From NCBI GenBank assembly GCA_021775805.1, contig JAJFHD010000090.1:372001-436000 (forward strand): DNA of 64,000 nucleotides, given 5' to 3'. Shown here piece by piece: positions 27,166 through 36,806 of the stretch (within the stretch, counting starts at the first letter, position 1; each line of letters opens with the position of its first letter). This DNA comes from Alphaproteobacteria bacterium (GTDB lineage: Bacteria > Pseudomonadota > Alphaproteobacteria > Rhizobiales > JAJFHC01). The position numbers were made by a program, and so were the translations under genes. The notes below the pieces were generated by a model. That model saw only the letters and a list, made by a program, of their open reading frames with translations, made no database searches and had not been told where the DNA came from.

Positions 27166-28029
27166 ATGAAGAAGATTTTGGGAAAATTGGCGATTGCAGC
27201 AGCACTGATCTTCGGTGGTGTTGTCGATGTTGGGCAAGCTCAAGATAGGCCTGAAGGTGTTGTTGTCCCGATTCCAGGCGGAGAGTTCGTCGCGGGTTCT
27301 GATGCCCGTGAAAGGGAATTCGGATACACTCTCGATGAAACGGCCTATGGTCACAGCGTAACACGCAAGAACGGCTGGTACGATCGTGAACGCAATCGGG
27401 CCAAGAAGATCCTTCCGGCATACTCAATAATGCGCGACCTGGTGACAAATGAGCAATATCTCAAGTTCGTCGAAGCGACGGGGCACGCAATTCCCTACAT
27501 TTCCCCAAGTTCATGGAAAAAGCAGGGTCTAATTCATCCCTATAACCGAGTTCGCCGGCATCTTTGGAAGAATGGTAGATTTCCAGAAGGCCGGAAACGT
27601 CATCCAGTGGTTCTCGTCACATGGGAAGACGCCGACGCATATGCAAAATGGCTGACGGCGACGACCGGCCGCAAGTGGCGAATTCCCAGCGAACTGGAGT
27701 GGGAAAAAGCCGCTCGAGGAAAGGAGGGAAGAATATTTCCTTGGGGAAATAACTGGGATCCAAAACGACTGAACAGCCATGATAAGGGGCCGTTCGATAC
27801 CGTACCCGTCGGTTCATATCCGGATGGTATGAGTCGATTTGGAATAAATGACGTCGCAGGACAGGTTTTTGAGTGGACATCGTCAAAGGTCGGAAACAAT
27901 AGATTCCTGGTCAAAGGTGGATCATGGGATGATAAGGGGTGCGGTGTTTGTCGCGCAGCAGCACGGCATTCCAGGCCAAAATCGCTCAAGCACATTCTAG
28001 TTGGATTTCGTCTGGTAACAAGCGGCTGA
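27166..28029 (+). CDS. Periplasmic FGE-sulfatase (SUMF1-like) domain protein
   Basis: The protein has 287 residues from ATG 27166, where a signal peptide begins (MKKILGKLAIAAALIFGG, cut after GQAQ); ATG 27148 is an alternative. The domain matches the formylglycine-generating enzyme superfamily: PGGEFVAGSD, YSIMRDLVTNEQYLKFV, VTWEDADAYAKWL, RIPSELEWEKAARG, FGINDVAGQVFEW and KGGSWDDKGCGVCRAAARHS, GFRLV. True FGE has two active-site cysteines in the loop after KGGS; here there is a CGVC pair a few residues later. It may therefore be a non-FGE member of unknown periplasmic function. No sulfatase gene is nearby. Confidence 0.75.
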   Translation: MKKILGKLAIAAALIFGGVVDVGQAQDRPEGVVVPIPGGEFVAGSDAREREFGYTLDETAYGHSVTRKNGWYDRERNRAKKILPAYSIMRDLVTNEQYLKFVEATGHAIPYISPSSWKKQGLIHPYNRVRRHLWKNGRFPEGRKRHPVVLVTWEDADAYAKWLTATTGRKWRIPSELEWEKAARGKEGRIFPWGNNWDPKRLNSHDKGPFDTVPVGSYPDGMSRFGINDVAGQVFEWTSSKVGNNRFLVKGGSWDDKGCGVCRAAARHSRPKSLKHILVGFRLVTSG

Positions 28030-28033
28030 CGTT

Positions 28034-28762
28034 TCAGCGCTCGACAATGAGTTTTTGTGGGAAGTCATACACGACGCCATTGTCACCAAACTGCGGTGTC
28101 AAGAGTTCAGGTACTCTGGATGCGACTTCCGCTGGTGTTGGCAGGGAGTCCGGGTCTTCGCCCGGCATTGCCTTGGCGCGCATTGCAGTCCGAACCGGAC
28201 CGGGGTTTAATAGATTTGCGCTTGCACTACTGGTCGCAATTTCAGCAGCGTATGTCCTCACCAAGGCTTCAAGCGCTGCCTTCGAAACCGAATACACTCC
28301 CCAATAAGCGCGAAAGTTCACCGCCGCGCCAGACGTTACGAACAGAGCCCTGCCGGCATCCGATTGTCGCAGGAGGGGGTCGACGGCGCGGATCAAACGC
28401 CAGTTAGCCGTAACATTTACCGCCATCACATCATCCCAGTCTTTGGGAGAGATGTGACCGATCGGAGATAGCGTACCGAGTATTCCAGCGTTACCGATGA
28501 CAATGTCGAGCTTTTTCCATCGCTCAAAAATCGCACCACCCAACCTGTCTATGCCTTCCATATCGCGGAGGTCCAGAGGGACAAGTGTCGTCGAACCGCC
28601 TTCGGATTTGATGTCATCATCCAGATCCGTGAGGCCACCCTCGGTTCGTGCAACGGCAATCACATGGGCGCCTTCCCGGGCCAATTCGCGTGCGATGGCG
28701 TAACCGATCCCTCTGGACGCGCCGGTAACAAGCGCGATTCTGTTTTCTAAGCGTCGAGCCAT
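28034..28762 (-). CDS. Short-chain dehydrogenase/reductase
   Basis: The protein has 242 residues. The Rossmann signature TGASRGIGYAIA is at residues about 13-24, NAG at the expected spacing (IVIGNAGILG), a catalytic Ser in FVTSGAAVNF, and the YxxxK motif in YSVSKAAL. The C-terminal part holds the LNPGPVRTAMRA substrate loop. It is a NAD(P)-dependent oxidoreductase with unknown substrate. It starts 26 bp after the purF stop and is the last gene of a cvpA-purF-SDR run, an order seen widely in Hyphomicrobiales. Confidence 0.85.
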   Translation of the reverse strand: MARRLENRIALVTGASRGIGYAIARELAREGAHVIAVARTEGGLTDLDDDIKSEGGSTTLVPLDLRDMEGIDRLGGAIFERWKKLDIVIGNAGILGTLSPIGHISPKDWDDVMAVNVTANWRLIRAVDPLLRQSDAGRALFVTSGAAVNFRAYWGVYSVSKAALEALVRTYAAEIATSSASANLLNPGPVRTAMRAKAMPGEDPDSLPTPAEVASRVPELLTPQFGDNGVVYDFPQKLIVER

Positions 28763-28788
28763 GTCAACTTCCGCAATGTCTCAGGAGT

Positions 28789-30270
28789 TCAGCCAACTTC
28801 AGCCAGAAGTGAAAGTTGCCTCGGGCCGGAGGTCGAACCGTTCTTGTCGGTCAGAGGTGTCGGATAATCGCCTGTGAAACAATGATCCGTAAACTGTGGT
28901 GTTATCGGGTCGCGACCTTCAAATCCCATGGACTGATAGAGACCGTCGACACTCAGAAAAGCAAGGGAGTCGACGCCGATGAACTGTCTCATTTCCTCAA
29001 GGTCGTGAGTTGCCGCGAGCAGTTTTTTGTCGTCAGGAGTGTCAATCCCGTAAAAGTCAGGATGTGTTATGGGGGGGCTTGCCACACGCAAGTGGACTTC
29101 GCGCGCGCCAGCTTCATACATCATTTGAACAATTTTGACCGATGTCGTTCCACGGACGATTGAGTCGTCCACGAGGACAATCCGTTTACCGCTAATCTGG
29201 GATCGGTTTGCACTGTGTTTTAGTTTGACGCCCAATTGTCTGATTTGCTGTGTCGGCTCAATAAAGGTCCGCCCAACATAGTGATTACGTATTATACCCA
29301 GTTCAAAAGGTATATTAGCCTCCTGAGCATAGCCAATCGCTGCGGGAACCCCGGAATCTGGTACTGGGATCACAACGTCTGCTTCGACCCCTGATTCAAT
29401 TGATAGTTGGCGCCCCGTCTGTTTTCGCACGTCGTAGACGGATCGTCCGCCCACAATGCTGTCGGGGCGCGCAAAATAGATGAATTCGAACACACATGGT
29501 CGAGGCGTCATTCTCGGGAATGGGTGAAGGCTCTCGATGCCATCTTCTGTAATGACAACGACTTCCCCGTTTTCGATGTCACGAACGAATTCGGCGCCGA
29601 TTATGTCGAGAGCGCATGTCTCCGACGCCAAAATATGCGAGCCGTCCAGTTTTCCGAGCACAAGCGGCCTTATGCCCAGTGGGTCGCGTGCACCAATAAG
29701 CTTCTTGTTGGACATGGCCACGAAGGAATAGGCACCTTCCACCGCACGGATGGCATCAATGAACTTCTCGATGAGACGGGGCTTCGCGGATCTGGCAACC
29801 AAATGAAGTAGCACTTCCGTGTCGGATGTCGATTGGCATATGGCGCCACCTTTTACCATTTCGGTTCGCAGGGCTACGGCATTTGTGAGGTTGCCATTAT
29901 GACAGATTGAGAATCCACCTCCGGCAAGATCGGCGTACAGCGGCTGCACGTTCCTTAAAATTGTGCCTCCGGTCGTGGAATAACGGACATGCCCAATCGC
30001 ACAAGCCCCTCTCAAGCGGTCCATCGTCCCATGCTTTGAAAAATGATCCCCCACAAGTCCAAGGCGCCGTTCCGAATGAAAGTGATTGCCGTCGAAGGTG
30101 ACAATCCCGGCAGCTTCTTGGCCACGATGCTGAAGCGCATGCAGGCCAAGCGCGGTCAGCGCTGCCGCGTCGGGATGATTGAAGACCCCGAAAACGCCAC
30201 ATTCCTCACGCAGTCTGTCATCGTCAACAAAGTCGTCGATGTCTCCGAGGGGCTCGCCAATTTGAGACAT
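28789..30270 (-). CDS. purF: Amidophosphoribosyltransferase
   Basis: The protein has 493 residues. A short propeptide precedes the catalytic cysteine in LREECGVFGVFNH (Cys24), which becomes the N-terminal nucleophile after cleavage. The N-terminal glutaminase domain contains RGQEAAGIVTFDG and HVRYSTTGG; the phosphoribosyltransferase domain contains the PRPP loop VLVDDSIVRGTT. It makes 5-phosphoribosylamine, the first step of purine synthesis. It lies downstream of cvpA (74 bp) in the order known from many proteobacteria. Confidence 0.96.
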   Translation of the reverse strand: MSQIGEPLGDIDDFVDDDRLREECGVFGVFNHPDAAALTALGLHALQHRGQEAAGIVTFDGNHFHSERRLGLVGDHFSKHGTMDRLRGACAIGHVRYSTTGGTILRNVQPLYADLAGGGFSICHNGNLTNAVALRTEMVKGGAICQSTSDTEVLLHLVARSAKPRLIEKFIDAIRAVEGAYSFVAMSNKKLIGARDPLGIRPLVLGKLDGSHILASETCALDIIGAEFVRDIENGEVVVITEDGIESLHPFPRMTPRPCVFEFIYFARPDSIVGGRSVYDVRKQTGRQLSIESGVEADVVIPVPDSGVPAAIGYAQEANIPFELGIIRNHYVGRTFIEPTQQIRQLGVKLKHSANRSQISGKRIVLVDDSIVRGTTSVKIVQMMYEAGAREVHLRVASPPITHPDFYGIDTPDDKKLLAATHDLEEMRQFIGVDSLAFLSVDGLYQSMGFEGRDPITPQFTDHCFTGDYPTPLTDKNGSTSGPRQLSLLAEVG

Positions 30271-30343
30271 TAGTTTTTCGCGATGAATGATCGCGCTCCT
30301 ACCGAATGTAACAACAAAAACATCGAATTGAGCTTGTGCGTAC

Positions 30344-31009
30344 TTACTGGCTGCTTGTCGAACTTTCGAAAAGCTGATTCAGACCCTGCCGCTCTTTTTT
30401 CTGATAACCATTGCTTTCACTGCCGGCATCTCCTTCTTCCGGAATAACGCCGGGTTCTTCTGTTTGCCCCTGATCTGTCTTGTTGGAACCGCCGCTTTCT
30501 CCGTCAGAAAATCCCGAGAAATTCTTCGAGAAATCGTCCGGCATCCAGGACATAATCGAATTTCCGGTTTCTTTCAGCAAGGCGTGTGTACGAGCATTGG
30601 TTACCCATTGAGGTTGCGTTTGAGGTCGTACAAGCCAGTTGAAGAACAGAAAAGCAATCGTTACAAGCAGAAAACCCCGAACAATTCCAAACATGAAACC
30701 AAAGGTTCGGTCGAGAGCACCAATCTGGCTGTCAAGGACCACATCTGCAAATCGCATTGAAATGACAGATATAATTACCAACACCATGATAAAAACCCCA
30801 CCCGCATTTATGGTATCTGCGAGGATGTTCGGATCGAGTTTTTCACGAATTGGTTCCTTGAGAATCGGGAACATGACCCAAGCGGCAAAGCCTGCACCTC
30901 CCCATGCAAATACCGTGAGGGCTTCGCGATTGAAGCCGCGCATCATCGCCAGGAGACCCGAAATCAACATTATTGCGATGAGGAGAATATCAAGCCAAGT
31001 CAGAGGCAT
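30344..31009 (-). CDS. cvpA: CvpA family membrane protein
   Basis: The protein has 221 residues. Four transmembrane helices occupy residues 1 to about 125 (WLDILLIAIMLISGLLAMMR is the first), with the family motif RGFNREAL and GALDRTFGFMFGIVRGFLLV in the third/fourth. A long hydrophilic C-terminal tail rich in Gly, Ser, Glu and Gln follows. CvpA is needed for colicin V production in E. coli and has been linked to envelope homeostasis; its biochemical action is not settled. Pairing with purF is conserved. Confidence 0.9.
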   Translation of the reverse strand: MPLTWLDILLIAIMLISGLLAMMRGFNREALTVFAWGGAGFAAWVMFPILKEPIREKLDPNILADTINAGGVFIMVLVIISVISMRFADVVLDSQIGALDRTFGFMFGIVRGFLLVTIAFLFFNWLVRPQTQPQWVTNARTHALLKETGNSIMSWMPDDFSKNFSGFSDGESGGSNKTDQGQTEEPGVIPEEGDAGSESNGYQKKERQGLNQLFESSTSSQ

Positions 31010-31119
31010 GTGTGTTGAGCCGCTTAGTGAAAGTTAGGTGATATTAGCACGATTCCGCGATTGGCCTAGACAATCTGTGCCCATTTGACTGTTCATAAAA
31101 GGGTAGGGTCGTCATCATC

Positions 31120-32532
31120 TTATCCGGATGGTTCGTCAGACTTGGATCCCGTCGACCCTACGCTGATTCTTGCGATCAAGGAGGCCAGGCTGGCAACGGT
31201 TTCGAGACTGATAGAATTTTCTGACCGCTGAGCATCGTCATCGTTGCTTTTCGGAATGGTTGCCCGTGTAAAACCCAGCTTCTCCGACTCGCGTAGGCGT
31301 CCGCCGGTCTGGTTTACCGAGCGCAAACTCCCCGACAGGCTGATCTCTCCAAAATACACGGACCCGTCGGGCAAGGCCTGCCCCGACAACGACGAGACGA
31401 GAGCCGCGGCCACGGCGAGGTCGGCGGCCGGTTCGCGAATCTTTAGTCCGCCCGCAACATTGAGATACACGTCAAAACCGCCAAATGAGAGACCGCAGTG
31501 GGCGTCAAGCACGGCAAGAATCATCGACAGTCTGCTCTGATCCCAGCCGACGACCGCTCGTCTGGGAGTGGCAAGTGTACTGGTTGCCACAAGCGCCTGT
31601 ATTTCCACAAGAACAGGACGGGTTCCTTCGATCCCTGCAAAAACGGCCGTGCCTGGGGTATTGGAGTCCCGTTCACCCAGAAACAGCCGGGACGGGTTTG
31701 AAACTTCCGATAGTCCGCCACCGGTCATTTCAAACACACCGATTTCATCAGTTGGACCGAACCGGTTTTTGACCGCACGCAGTATGCGGAACTGATGTCC
31801 GCGTTCACCTTCGAAATAAAGTACTGTATCGACCATGTGTTCGATCACGCGCGGACCGGCAATCTGACCGTCCTTGGTTACGTGACCGACGAGGAATACC
31901 GCAACATTCTTTGACTTGGCATAGTGAATTAGCGTTTGTGCGGTTTGTCGGACCTGTGAAACTGTCCCGGGCGCGGAATCCAAAGCAGGCGACCATATTG
32001 TCTGGATTGAGTCGATCACCAGCGCTGTCGGTTCGACGGAATCCTGAAGGGTTGCGACAATGTCACTGAGATTGGTTTCAGCTGCCAGCAGGACACCTGT
32101 TTTCGACAGACCCAGCCGTGCTGCGCGCAAACGAACTTGCGCAATCGCCTCTTCTCCCGAGATGTAGACGACGGTGTTACCTGTTGATGTGAGGCAGGCC
32201 ATGATCTGCAACAACAAAGTAGATTTGCCGATGCCGGGATCGCCACCAACAAGGATGGCTGAACCTGGTACGAGTCCGCCACCGGTTACCCGATCGAATT
32301 CGGCAATTCCCGACAAAGTTCTGCGAGGCGTATGGTCGCTTCCTTCAAGGCCCACGAGTGCGATTTTGCGTCCGGGCGGAACTGCGCCGCCTGGGCGTGC
32401 CCCAACACCCGAGTTCTGACCTGTTTCTTCAGAGATAGTGTTCCATGCGCCGCACCCGTCGCACCGGCCCGACCACTTTGAACTTTCCGAACCGCAATCC
32501 TGACAAACATATCGAGCAACCGATTTTGCCAT
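31120..32532 (-). CDS. radA: DNA repair protein RadA/Sms
   Basis: The protein has 470 residues. A four-cysteine zinc finger opens it (YVCQDCGSESSKWSGRCDGC). The RecA-like ATPase has Walker A GGDPGIGKSTLL and the RadA-specific motif KNRFGPTDEIGVFEM. The C-terminal Lon-protease-like domain (VVGWDQSRLSMILAVLD, VYFGEISLSGSLR) completes the family architecture. RadA drives branch migration in homologous recombination. It lies between the lipid transporter pair and cvpA. Confidence 0.95.
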   Translation of the reverse strand: MAKSVARYVCQDCGSESSKWSGRCDGCGAWNTISEETGQNSGVGARPGGAVPPGRKIALVGLEGSDHTPRRTLSGIAEFDRVTGGGLVPGSAILVGGDPGIGKSTLLLQIMACLTSTGNTVVYISGEEAIAQVRLRAARLGLSKTGVLLAAETNLSDIVATLQDSVEPTALVIDSIQTIWSPALDSAPGTVSQVRQTAQTLIHYAKSKNVAVFLVGHVTKDGQIAGPRVIEHMVDTVLYFEGERGHQFRILRAVKNRFGPTDEIGVFEMTGGGLSEVSNPSRLFLGERDSNTPGTAVFAGIEGTRPVLVEIQALVATSTLATPRRAVVGWDQSRLSMILAVLDAHCGLSFGGFDVYLNVAGGLKIREPAADLAVAAALVSSLSGQALPDGSVYFGEISLSGSLRSVNQTGGRLRESEKLGFTRATIPKSNDDDAQRSENSISLETVASLASLIARISVGSTGSKSDEPSG

Positions 32533-32557
32533 CCATCAACCAGACTTCAACAATTGA

Positions 32558-33334
32558 TTAATCTTTTAGAATGTCCATTTGAATCGGGCCGTCCGCGCTG
32601 CCATGGACAAATTGTTCAACATAGGGGTTGCCGCTGTCCTCGATGTCTGCAGCTTGACCATGCCAAATGATTTCGCCTTTGTAGATCATCGCGATCGAGT
32701 CGGCTATTTTCCGCGCGCTTGCCATGTCGTGTGTGATCGAAATGGCTGTGGCACCGAGTTGTTTGACACAGCTGACGATGAGATCGTTGATGACGTCGGC
32801 CATGATCGGGTCAAGGCCGGTTGTCGGTTCGTCAAAAAAAATGACTTCCGGATTACCCGCAATGGCTCTTGCAAGACCAACCCGTTTTTGCATGCCACCT
32901 GACAACTCCGCCGGAGACAGCTCCGAAACTTCAGGGCCCAGGCCGACGGCACTGAGTTTCTCCAGGGCAATGTCATGAGCATCCGCTCGTTTCATGTTCT
33001 TTCCCTGAATCAGGCCAAACGCAACATTTTCCCAGACAAGCAAACTATCAAACAACGCTGCTCCTTGAAAAAGCATCCCAAACTTTGACAGGAACACGTC
33101 ACGTTGCGAGCCTCCCACACCCACCACGTTTTTCCCCTCCAGCAGGATTTCTCCTGAATCCGGTTTCATCAGTCCAAGAATGCACTTCAGCATCACGGAT
33201 TTGCCGGTGCCGGATCCCCCGATAACAACCAGCGATTTTCCGCGATAGGCTGTGACATTCAAACCGTTCAGGACCGATTTTGGGCCAAAGCTTTTGTGAA
33301 CGTTTTTCAGTTCAATATGAATTTGATCGTCCAC
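32558..33334 (-). CDS. MlaF-like ABC transporter ATPase
   Basis: The protein has 258 residues. Walker A is GGSGTGKSVMLK, the signature motif LSGGMQKRVGLARAI, and Walker B VIFFDEPTTGLDPIMADVI, with the H-loop in ISITHDMASA. The sequence LQKRV-type signature and the QGAALFDSLLVWENVAF segment are characteristic of MlaF/Ttg2A ATPases, which power phospholipid or lipid movement between the membranes. It starts 8 bp after the MlaE-like gene and is followed by radA. No MlaD substrate-binding gene is next to it, so that subunit must be elsewhere if the system is complete. Confidence 0.85.
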   Translation of the reverse strand: MDDQIHIELKNVHKSFGPKSVLNGLNVTAYRGKSLVVIGGSGTGKSVMLKCILGLMKPDSGEILLEGKNVVGVGGSQRDVFLSKFGMLFQGAALFDSLLVWENVAFGLIQGKNMKRADAHDIALEKLSAVGLGPEVSELSPAELSGGMQKRVGLARAIAGNPEVIFFDEPTTGLDPIMADVINDLIVSCVKQLGATAISITHDMASARKIADSIAMIYKGEIIWHGQAADIEDSGNPYVEQFVHGSADGPIQMDILKD

Positions 33335-33342
33335 CTCACACC

Positions 33343-34116
33343 TCAGGACGAAAACAGCAACGACGTGAGAATGTAGTTGGCGGCCAGGATCAACACGGAT
33401 GCCCCCACAACCGCGTTTGTTGTTGCCCGGCCGACGCCTTGTGCCCCCCCACGGCTGTGGAACCCATGATAGCAGCCCATGAAAGCAATGATGAAGCCAA
33501 AGGCGGCCGCTTTGACCAGCCCGGAGAAAACATCGTCGAACTGAATAAAATCAACCGTCTTCCGGATGTACACGGAGGCATTGAAGCCGAGACTGCTGGT
33601 GCCGACAATGAAGCCTCCCATGATTCCGATAATGTCGGCAATCAGAACAAGGATCGGCAGTGTCAAAAAGGCCGCCACGACCCTGGGCACAACCAGGTAT
33701 TTGAACGGGTTGGTCGACAACGTGACAAGCGCGTCGATCTGTTCCGTAACCCGCATGGTTCCAAGCTCGGCAGCGATTGCTGCACTCACCCGACCGGCGA
33801 CCATGAGGCCTGCCATGACAGGGCCGAGTTCGCGCGTGATTCCCAATGCGACAATCGTCGAAACCAGGCTTTCCGCATTGAAACGCGATCCGCCGATATA
33901 GATTTGAAGAGCGAGCACGCCGCCGGTGAAAAACGCGGTCAATCCAACCACTGGCAGTGAATTGTAGCCAATGCGGATCATTTGATCGACGATCAGACGA
34001 AAGTAGATTGGCGGCAGGAATATATGCGTGGTCGTGTCCTTAAAAAAAAGAACCAGACGACCGACTTCGGCGCAAATGCTCAACACGAGTCTGCCGACAG
34101 TAGCGAAAATGTTCAA
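33343..34116 (-). CDS. MlaE-like ABC transporter permease
   Basis: The protein has 257 residues with five to six transmembrane helices. It shows the MlaE family pattern: YNSLPVVGLTAFFTGGVLAL, GITRELGPVMAGLMVAGR with the conserved EAP-loop-like RELGPV, TMRVTEQIDALVTLSTNP and the VPRVVAAFLTLPIL stretch. It is the membrane subunit of a lipid transporter in the inner membrane and pairs with the ATPase encoded downstream. It lies 39 bp after alr on the same strand. Confidence 0.87.
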   Translation of the reverse strand: MNIFATVGRLVLSICAEVGRLVLFFKDTTTHIFLPPIYFRLIVDQMIRIGYNSLPVVGLTAFFTGGVLALQIYIGGSRFNAESLVSTIVALGITRELGPVMAGLMVAGRVSAAIAAELGTMRVTEQIDALVTLSTNPFKYLVVPRVVAAFLTLPILVLIADIIGIMGGFIVGTSSLGFNASVYIRKTVDFIQFDDVFSGLVKAAAFGFIIAFMGCYHGFHSRGGAQGVGRATTNAVVGASVLILAANYILTSLLFSS

Positions 34117-34155
34117 CGGTGGAATTCCCCTTTGAATAGGTCGCTTCGAAACGAA

Positions 34156-35283
34156 TCAGGCGCCAGAGTATACCCGAGCATAACGAGAACCCAAGTTTGT
34201 CAGCACTTCATACCCTATCGTTCCGGAAAATTGCGCAAAATCGTCAATCAGGACGTTGTCGCCGAGTAACTCGACAAACTTCCCCCGAGCCGCACGGTCC
34301 GGATCAATGTCCGTGACATCGACCGTGATCATATCCATCGAGATCCGACCGACAACCTGTACGTTCGTTCCGTCTATGCTGCAGTAGGCGGCGGGTCCTG
34401 ACCTGTTTCCAGTAGCTGCACGGAAATAGCCGTCGGCATAGCCCGCGCCAACAACCGCGATACGGCTGTCCCGCCGTGCCACCCAGGTGGCACCGTATCC
34501 AACACCGCCCCCGGACGGGACGTCGCGAACCTGCATGATTCTACCTGCCAGATGAACAACAGGCTTGAGGTGAATGGAACATGGCAGCAGGGAGTTGCCG
34601 CCGTAAAGTGCAATTCCGGGACGGAGCATGTCAAAGTGATACCGGGGATCCAGCAACGAGCCGGCGGAGTTTGCAAGGCTCGCCGGCGTATCGATCATTC
34701 TGCGTTGAACTTCGCCAAACTTCTCTAGTTGAATCTCGTTCATCGGATGATTTCGTTCTTCCGCACAGGCGAGATGACTCATAACCAGAGTGACGCTGAT
34801 GTCGGTACCTTGACGCTGGTTGTCGGCCCAAACGGCGAATTCCGCTTCCGATATTCCCATGCGGTTTATGCCAGTGTCGACATGCAAAGCTGACGGACAG
34901 CGCTTACCAGAAGAACGGCACGTGGTTTGCCATTCGCGGATTTCCTCCAGGGAACTCAATACGGGGCTGGCGCCGGATTCCAGAAAATGAACCGCATTGT
35001 CGACGAACAGACCATTCAGCACGTAAACCCTGGCATGCGGAACGACGGCCAATACCCGAACTGCTTCATCCAGAAGCGCAACGAAAAATGTTCTGCATCC
35101 GGCCTGCCATAACGCCGGCACGACTCTTTCAATGCCGAGTCCGTATGCATCCGCCTTGACCACGGCGGAACATTCAATTCCCCCGGCAAGGCTGCACAGC
35201 GCCCGATAGTTTGAACGCAGCGCATCAAGATCAATTGTGAGAACGGCACCGGCATTGGCATTGGCTGAGAGGAGGGGGATCAC
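34156..35283 (-). CDS. alr: Alanine racemase
   Basis: The protein has 375 residues from GTG 35283. Lys43 in VVKADAYGLG is the PLP-binding residue; the second catalytic residue, a Tyr, lies in GGGVGYGATWVARR. HVDTGINRMGI and RPGIALYGGN are family hallmarks, as is GRISMDMITVDVTD near the C-terminus. It makes D-alanine for peptidoglycan. It follows dnaB by 20 bp, an arrangement known from Hyphomicrobiales. Confidence 0.95.
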   Translation of the reverse strand: MIPLLSANANAGAVLTIDLDALRSNYRALCSLAGGIECSAVVKADAYGLGIERVVPALWQAGCRTFFVALLDEAVRVLAVVPHARVYVLNGLFVDNAVHFLESGASPVLSSLEEIREWQTTCRSSGKRCPSALHVDTGINRMGISEAEFAVWADNQRQGTDISVTLVMSHLACAEERNHPMNEIQLEKFGEVQRRMIDTPASLANSAGSLLDPRYHFDMLRPGIALYGGNSLLPCSIHLKPVVHLAGRIMQVRDVPSGGGVGYGATWVARRDSRIAVVGAGYADGYFRAATGNRSGPAAYCSIDGTNVQVVGRISMDMITVDVTDIDPDRAARGKFVELLGDNVLIDDFAQFSGTIGYEVLTNLGSRYARVYSGA

Positions 35284-35303
35284 GACGGCTGAAAAACCTT
35301 GAA

Positions 35304-36806
35304 CTAGTCGAATCGTTCTGGAAGATGGCTGTCAGGAACATAGTCTTCAAATCTGGTGGTTTCAGACTGGAATTGCAACCTTACTGTCCCCGTGGGACCG
35401 TGCCGCTGCTTTCCAATGATGACTTCCGCCAGCCCTGTTACCCGGTCCATTTCTTCCTGCCATTCGAAATGTTCAGCCGTATTCAGGCGAGGTTCACGCC
35501 GCCCGACATAGTATTCTTCCCGAAATACGAACATGACCACATCAGCATCTTGCTCAATGGACCCCGATTCTCTCAGGTCGGCCAATTGCGGACGTTTGTC
35601 GTCGCGTTGTTCAACCTGACGGGAAAGCTGGGATAGTGCGAGAATTGGCACTTCAAGCTCCTTCGCCAGCGCCTTTAGGCCAGTGGTGATCTCCGTTACT
35701 TCCTGTACACGACCTTCGGACGCCCGCCTCGAGGACCCCGTGAGCAATTGCAGATAGTCGACGACAACCAGGTTGAGGCCATGTTGGCGCTTTATCTTTC
35801 TGGCTCGGGCGGAGAGTTGTGCGATGGCAAGACCGCCCGTTGGGTCGATGTAAAGCGGGATGCCTTCAAGGTCACGCGCGACGTCGACCATCCGTCCGAA
35901 CTGTTCCTCACTGATTTTTCCCCGTCGTATCAATTCGGAAGAAACCCCGGACTGTTCGGATAGAATACGGGTAGCAAGCTGCTCTGACGACATTTCCAGT
36001 GAAAAGAATGCCACCACACCGCCATCCAGAACTTCCCTGGTGCCATCCGATTTGTGATCTGCACGAAATGACCTTGCTATGGAAAAGGCGATGTTTGTCG
36101 CAAGGGCCGTTTTACCCATGGATGGGCGCCCCGCAAGGATGACCAGGTCAGATTTTTGAAGCCCCCCGAGTTTTTCATCGAGATCCTTCAACCCGGATGA
36201 CAGGCCGGACAGGCCGCCGTCGCGTTGGTAGGCTGCATTGGCCATGTCAAGCGCATCGGTCAGGGCGGTCCTGAAGGGTTGAAAACCGGAGCCGTATTTT
36301 CCCGATTCTGCCAAGCCGTATAGGGCTTGCTCTGCCTCTGCGATCTGCTCGCTTGGGGGGATATCCACATCGGCTACATATGCATTGGACACCATATCGG
36401 TGCCAATTGATATTAACTGGCGAAGAATTGCCAGGTCATAGATCGTGCGGCCATATTCCTCCGCATTGATCACAGTTGTCGCTGACGCGGTCAGCCGGGC
36501 AAGATATTGTGGAACGGACAATTCGCCCAGCGGCTCTTCGTTCTCAAAAAACGTCTTCAGGGTCACAGGCGAAACCAACTTGCCTGCGTTGATGAGACGA
36601 TCCGAAACATCAAAAATCCGGGCGTGAAGGGGGTCGAAAAAGTGTTCAGCGGTCAGGAAACCCGACACCCTGTCCCGGGCTTCGTTGTTCACCATGATGG
36701 CGCCAAGCAGAGCTTGTTCGGCTTCAATATTCTGGGGCACCCGCTTTACATCGGGTTCTCCGTCGAGGTCGTCAAGCGTGTCGAGCAGTGATGCGTTCAA
36801 TTCCAT
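35304..36806 (-). CDS. dnaB: Replicative DNA helicase DnaB
   Basis: The protein has 500 residues from ATG 36806, preferred over a GTG at 36854 because the family starts shortly before the VPQNIEAEQALLGAI motif; no strong ribosome binding site is seen for either. The N-terminal domain is followed by a linker and the RecA-like domain with Walker A AGRPSMGKTALATN, the FSLEMSSEQLATR motif and LVVVDYLQLLTG. It is a hexameric fork helicase. There is no intein insertion: the distances between motifs are normal. Confidence 0.96.
   Translation of the reverse strand: MELNASLLDTLDDLDGEPDVKRVPQNIEAEQALLGAIMVNNEARDRVSGFLTAEHFFDPLHARIFDVSDRLINAGKLVSPVTLKTFFENEEPLGELSVPQYLARLTASATTVINAEEYGRTIYDLAILRQLISIGTDMVSNAYVADVDIPPSEQIAEAEQALYGLAESGKYGSGFQPFRTALTDALDMANAAYQRDGGLSGLSSGLKDLDEKLGGLQKSDLVILAGRPSMGKTALATNIAFSIARSFRADHKSDGTREVLDGGVVAFFSLEMSSEQLATRILSEQSGVSSELIRRGKISEEQFGRMVDVARDLEGIPLYIDPTGGLAIAQLSARARKIKRQHGLNLVVVDYLQLLTGSSRRASEGRVQEVTEITTGLKALAKELEVPILALSQLSRQVEQRDDKRPQLADLRESGSIEQDADVVMFVFREEYYVGRREPRLNTAEHFEWQEEMDRVTGLAEVIIGKQRHGPTGTVRLQFQSETTRFEDYVPDSHLPERFD

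Noticed and set aside
35304..36806. Intein in dnaB
   Set aside because: dnaB is a common intein site, but motif spacing and total length (500 residues) are normal.
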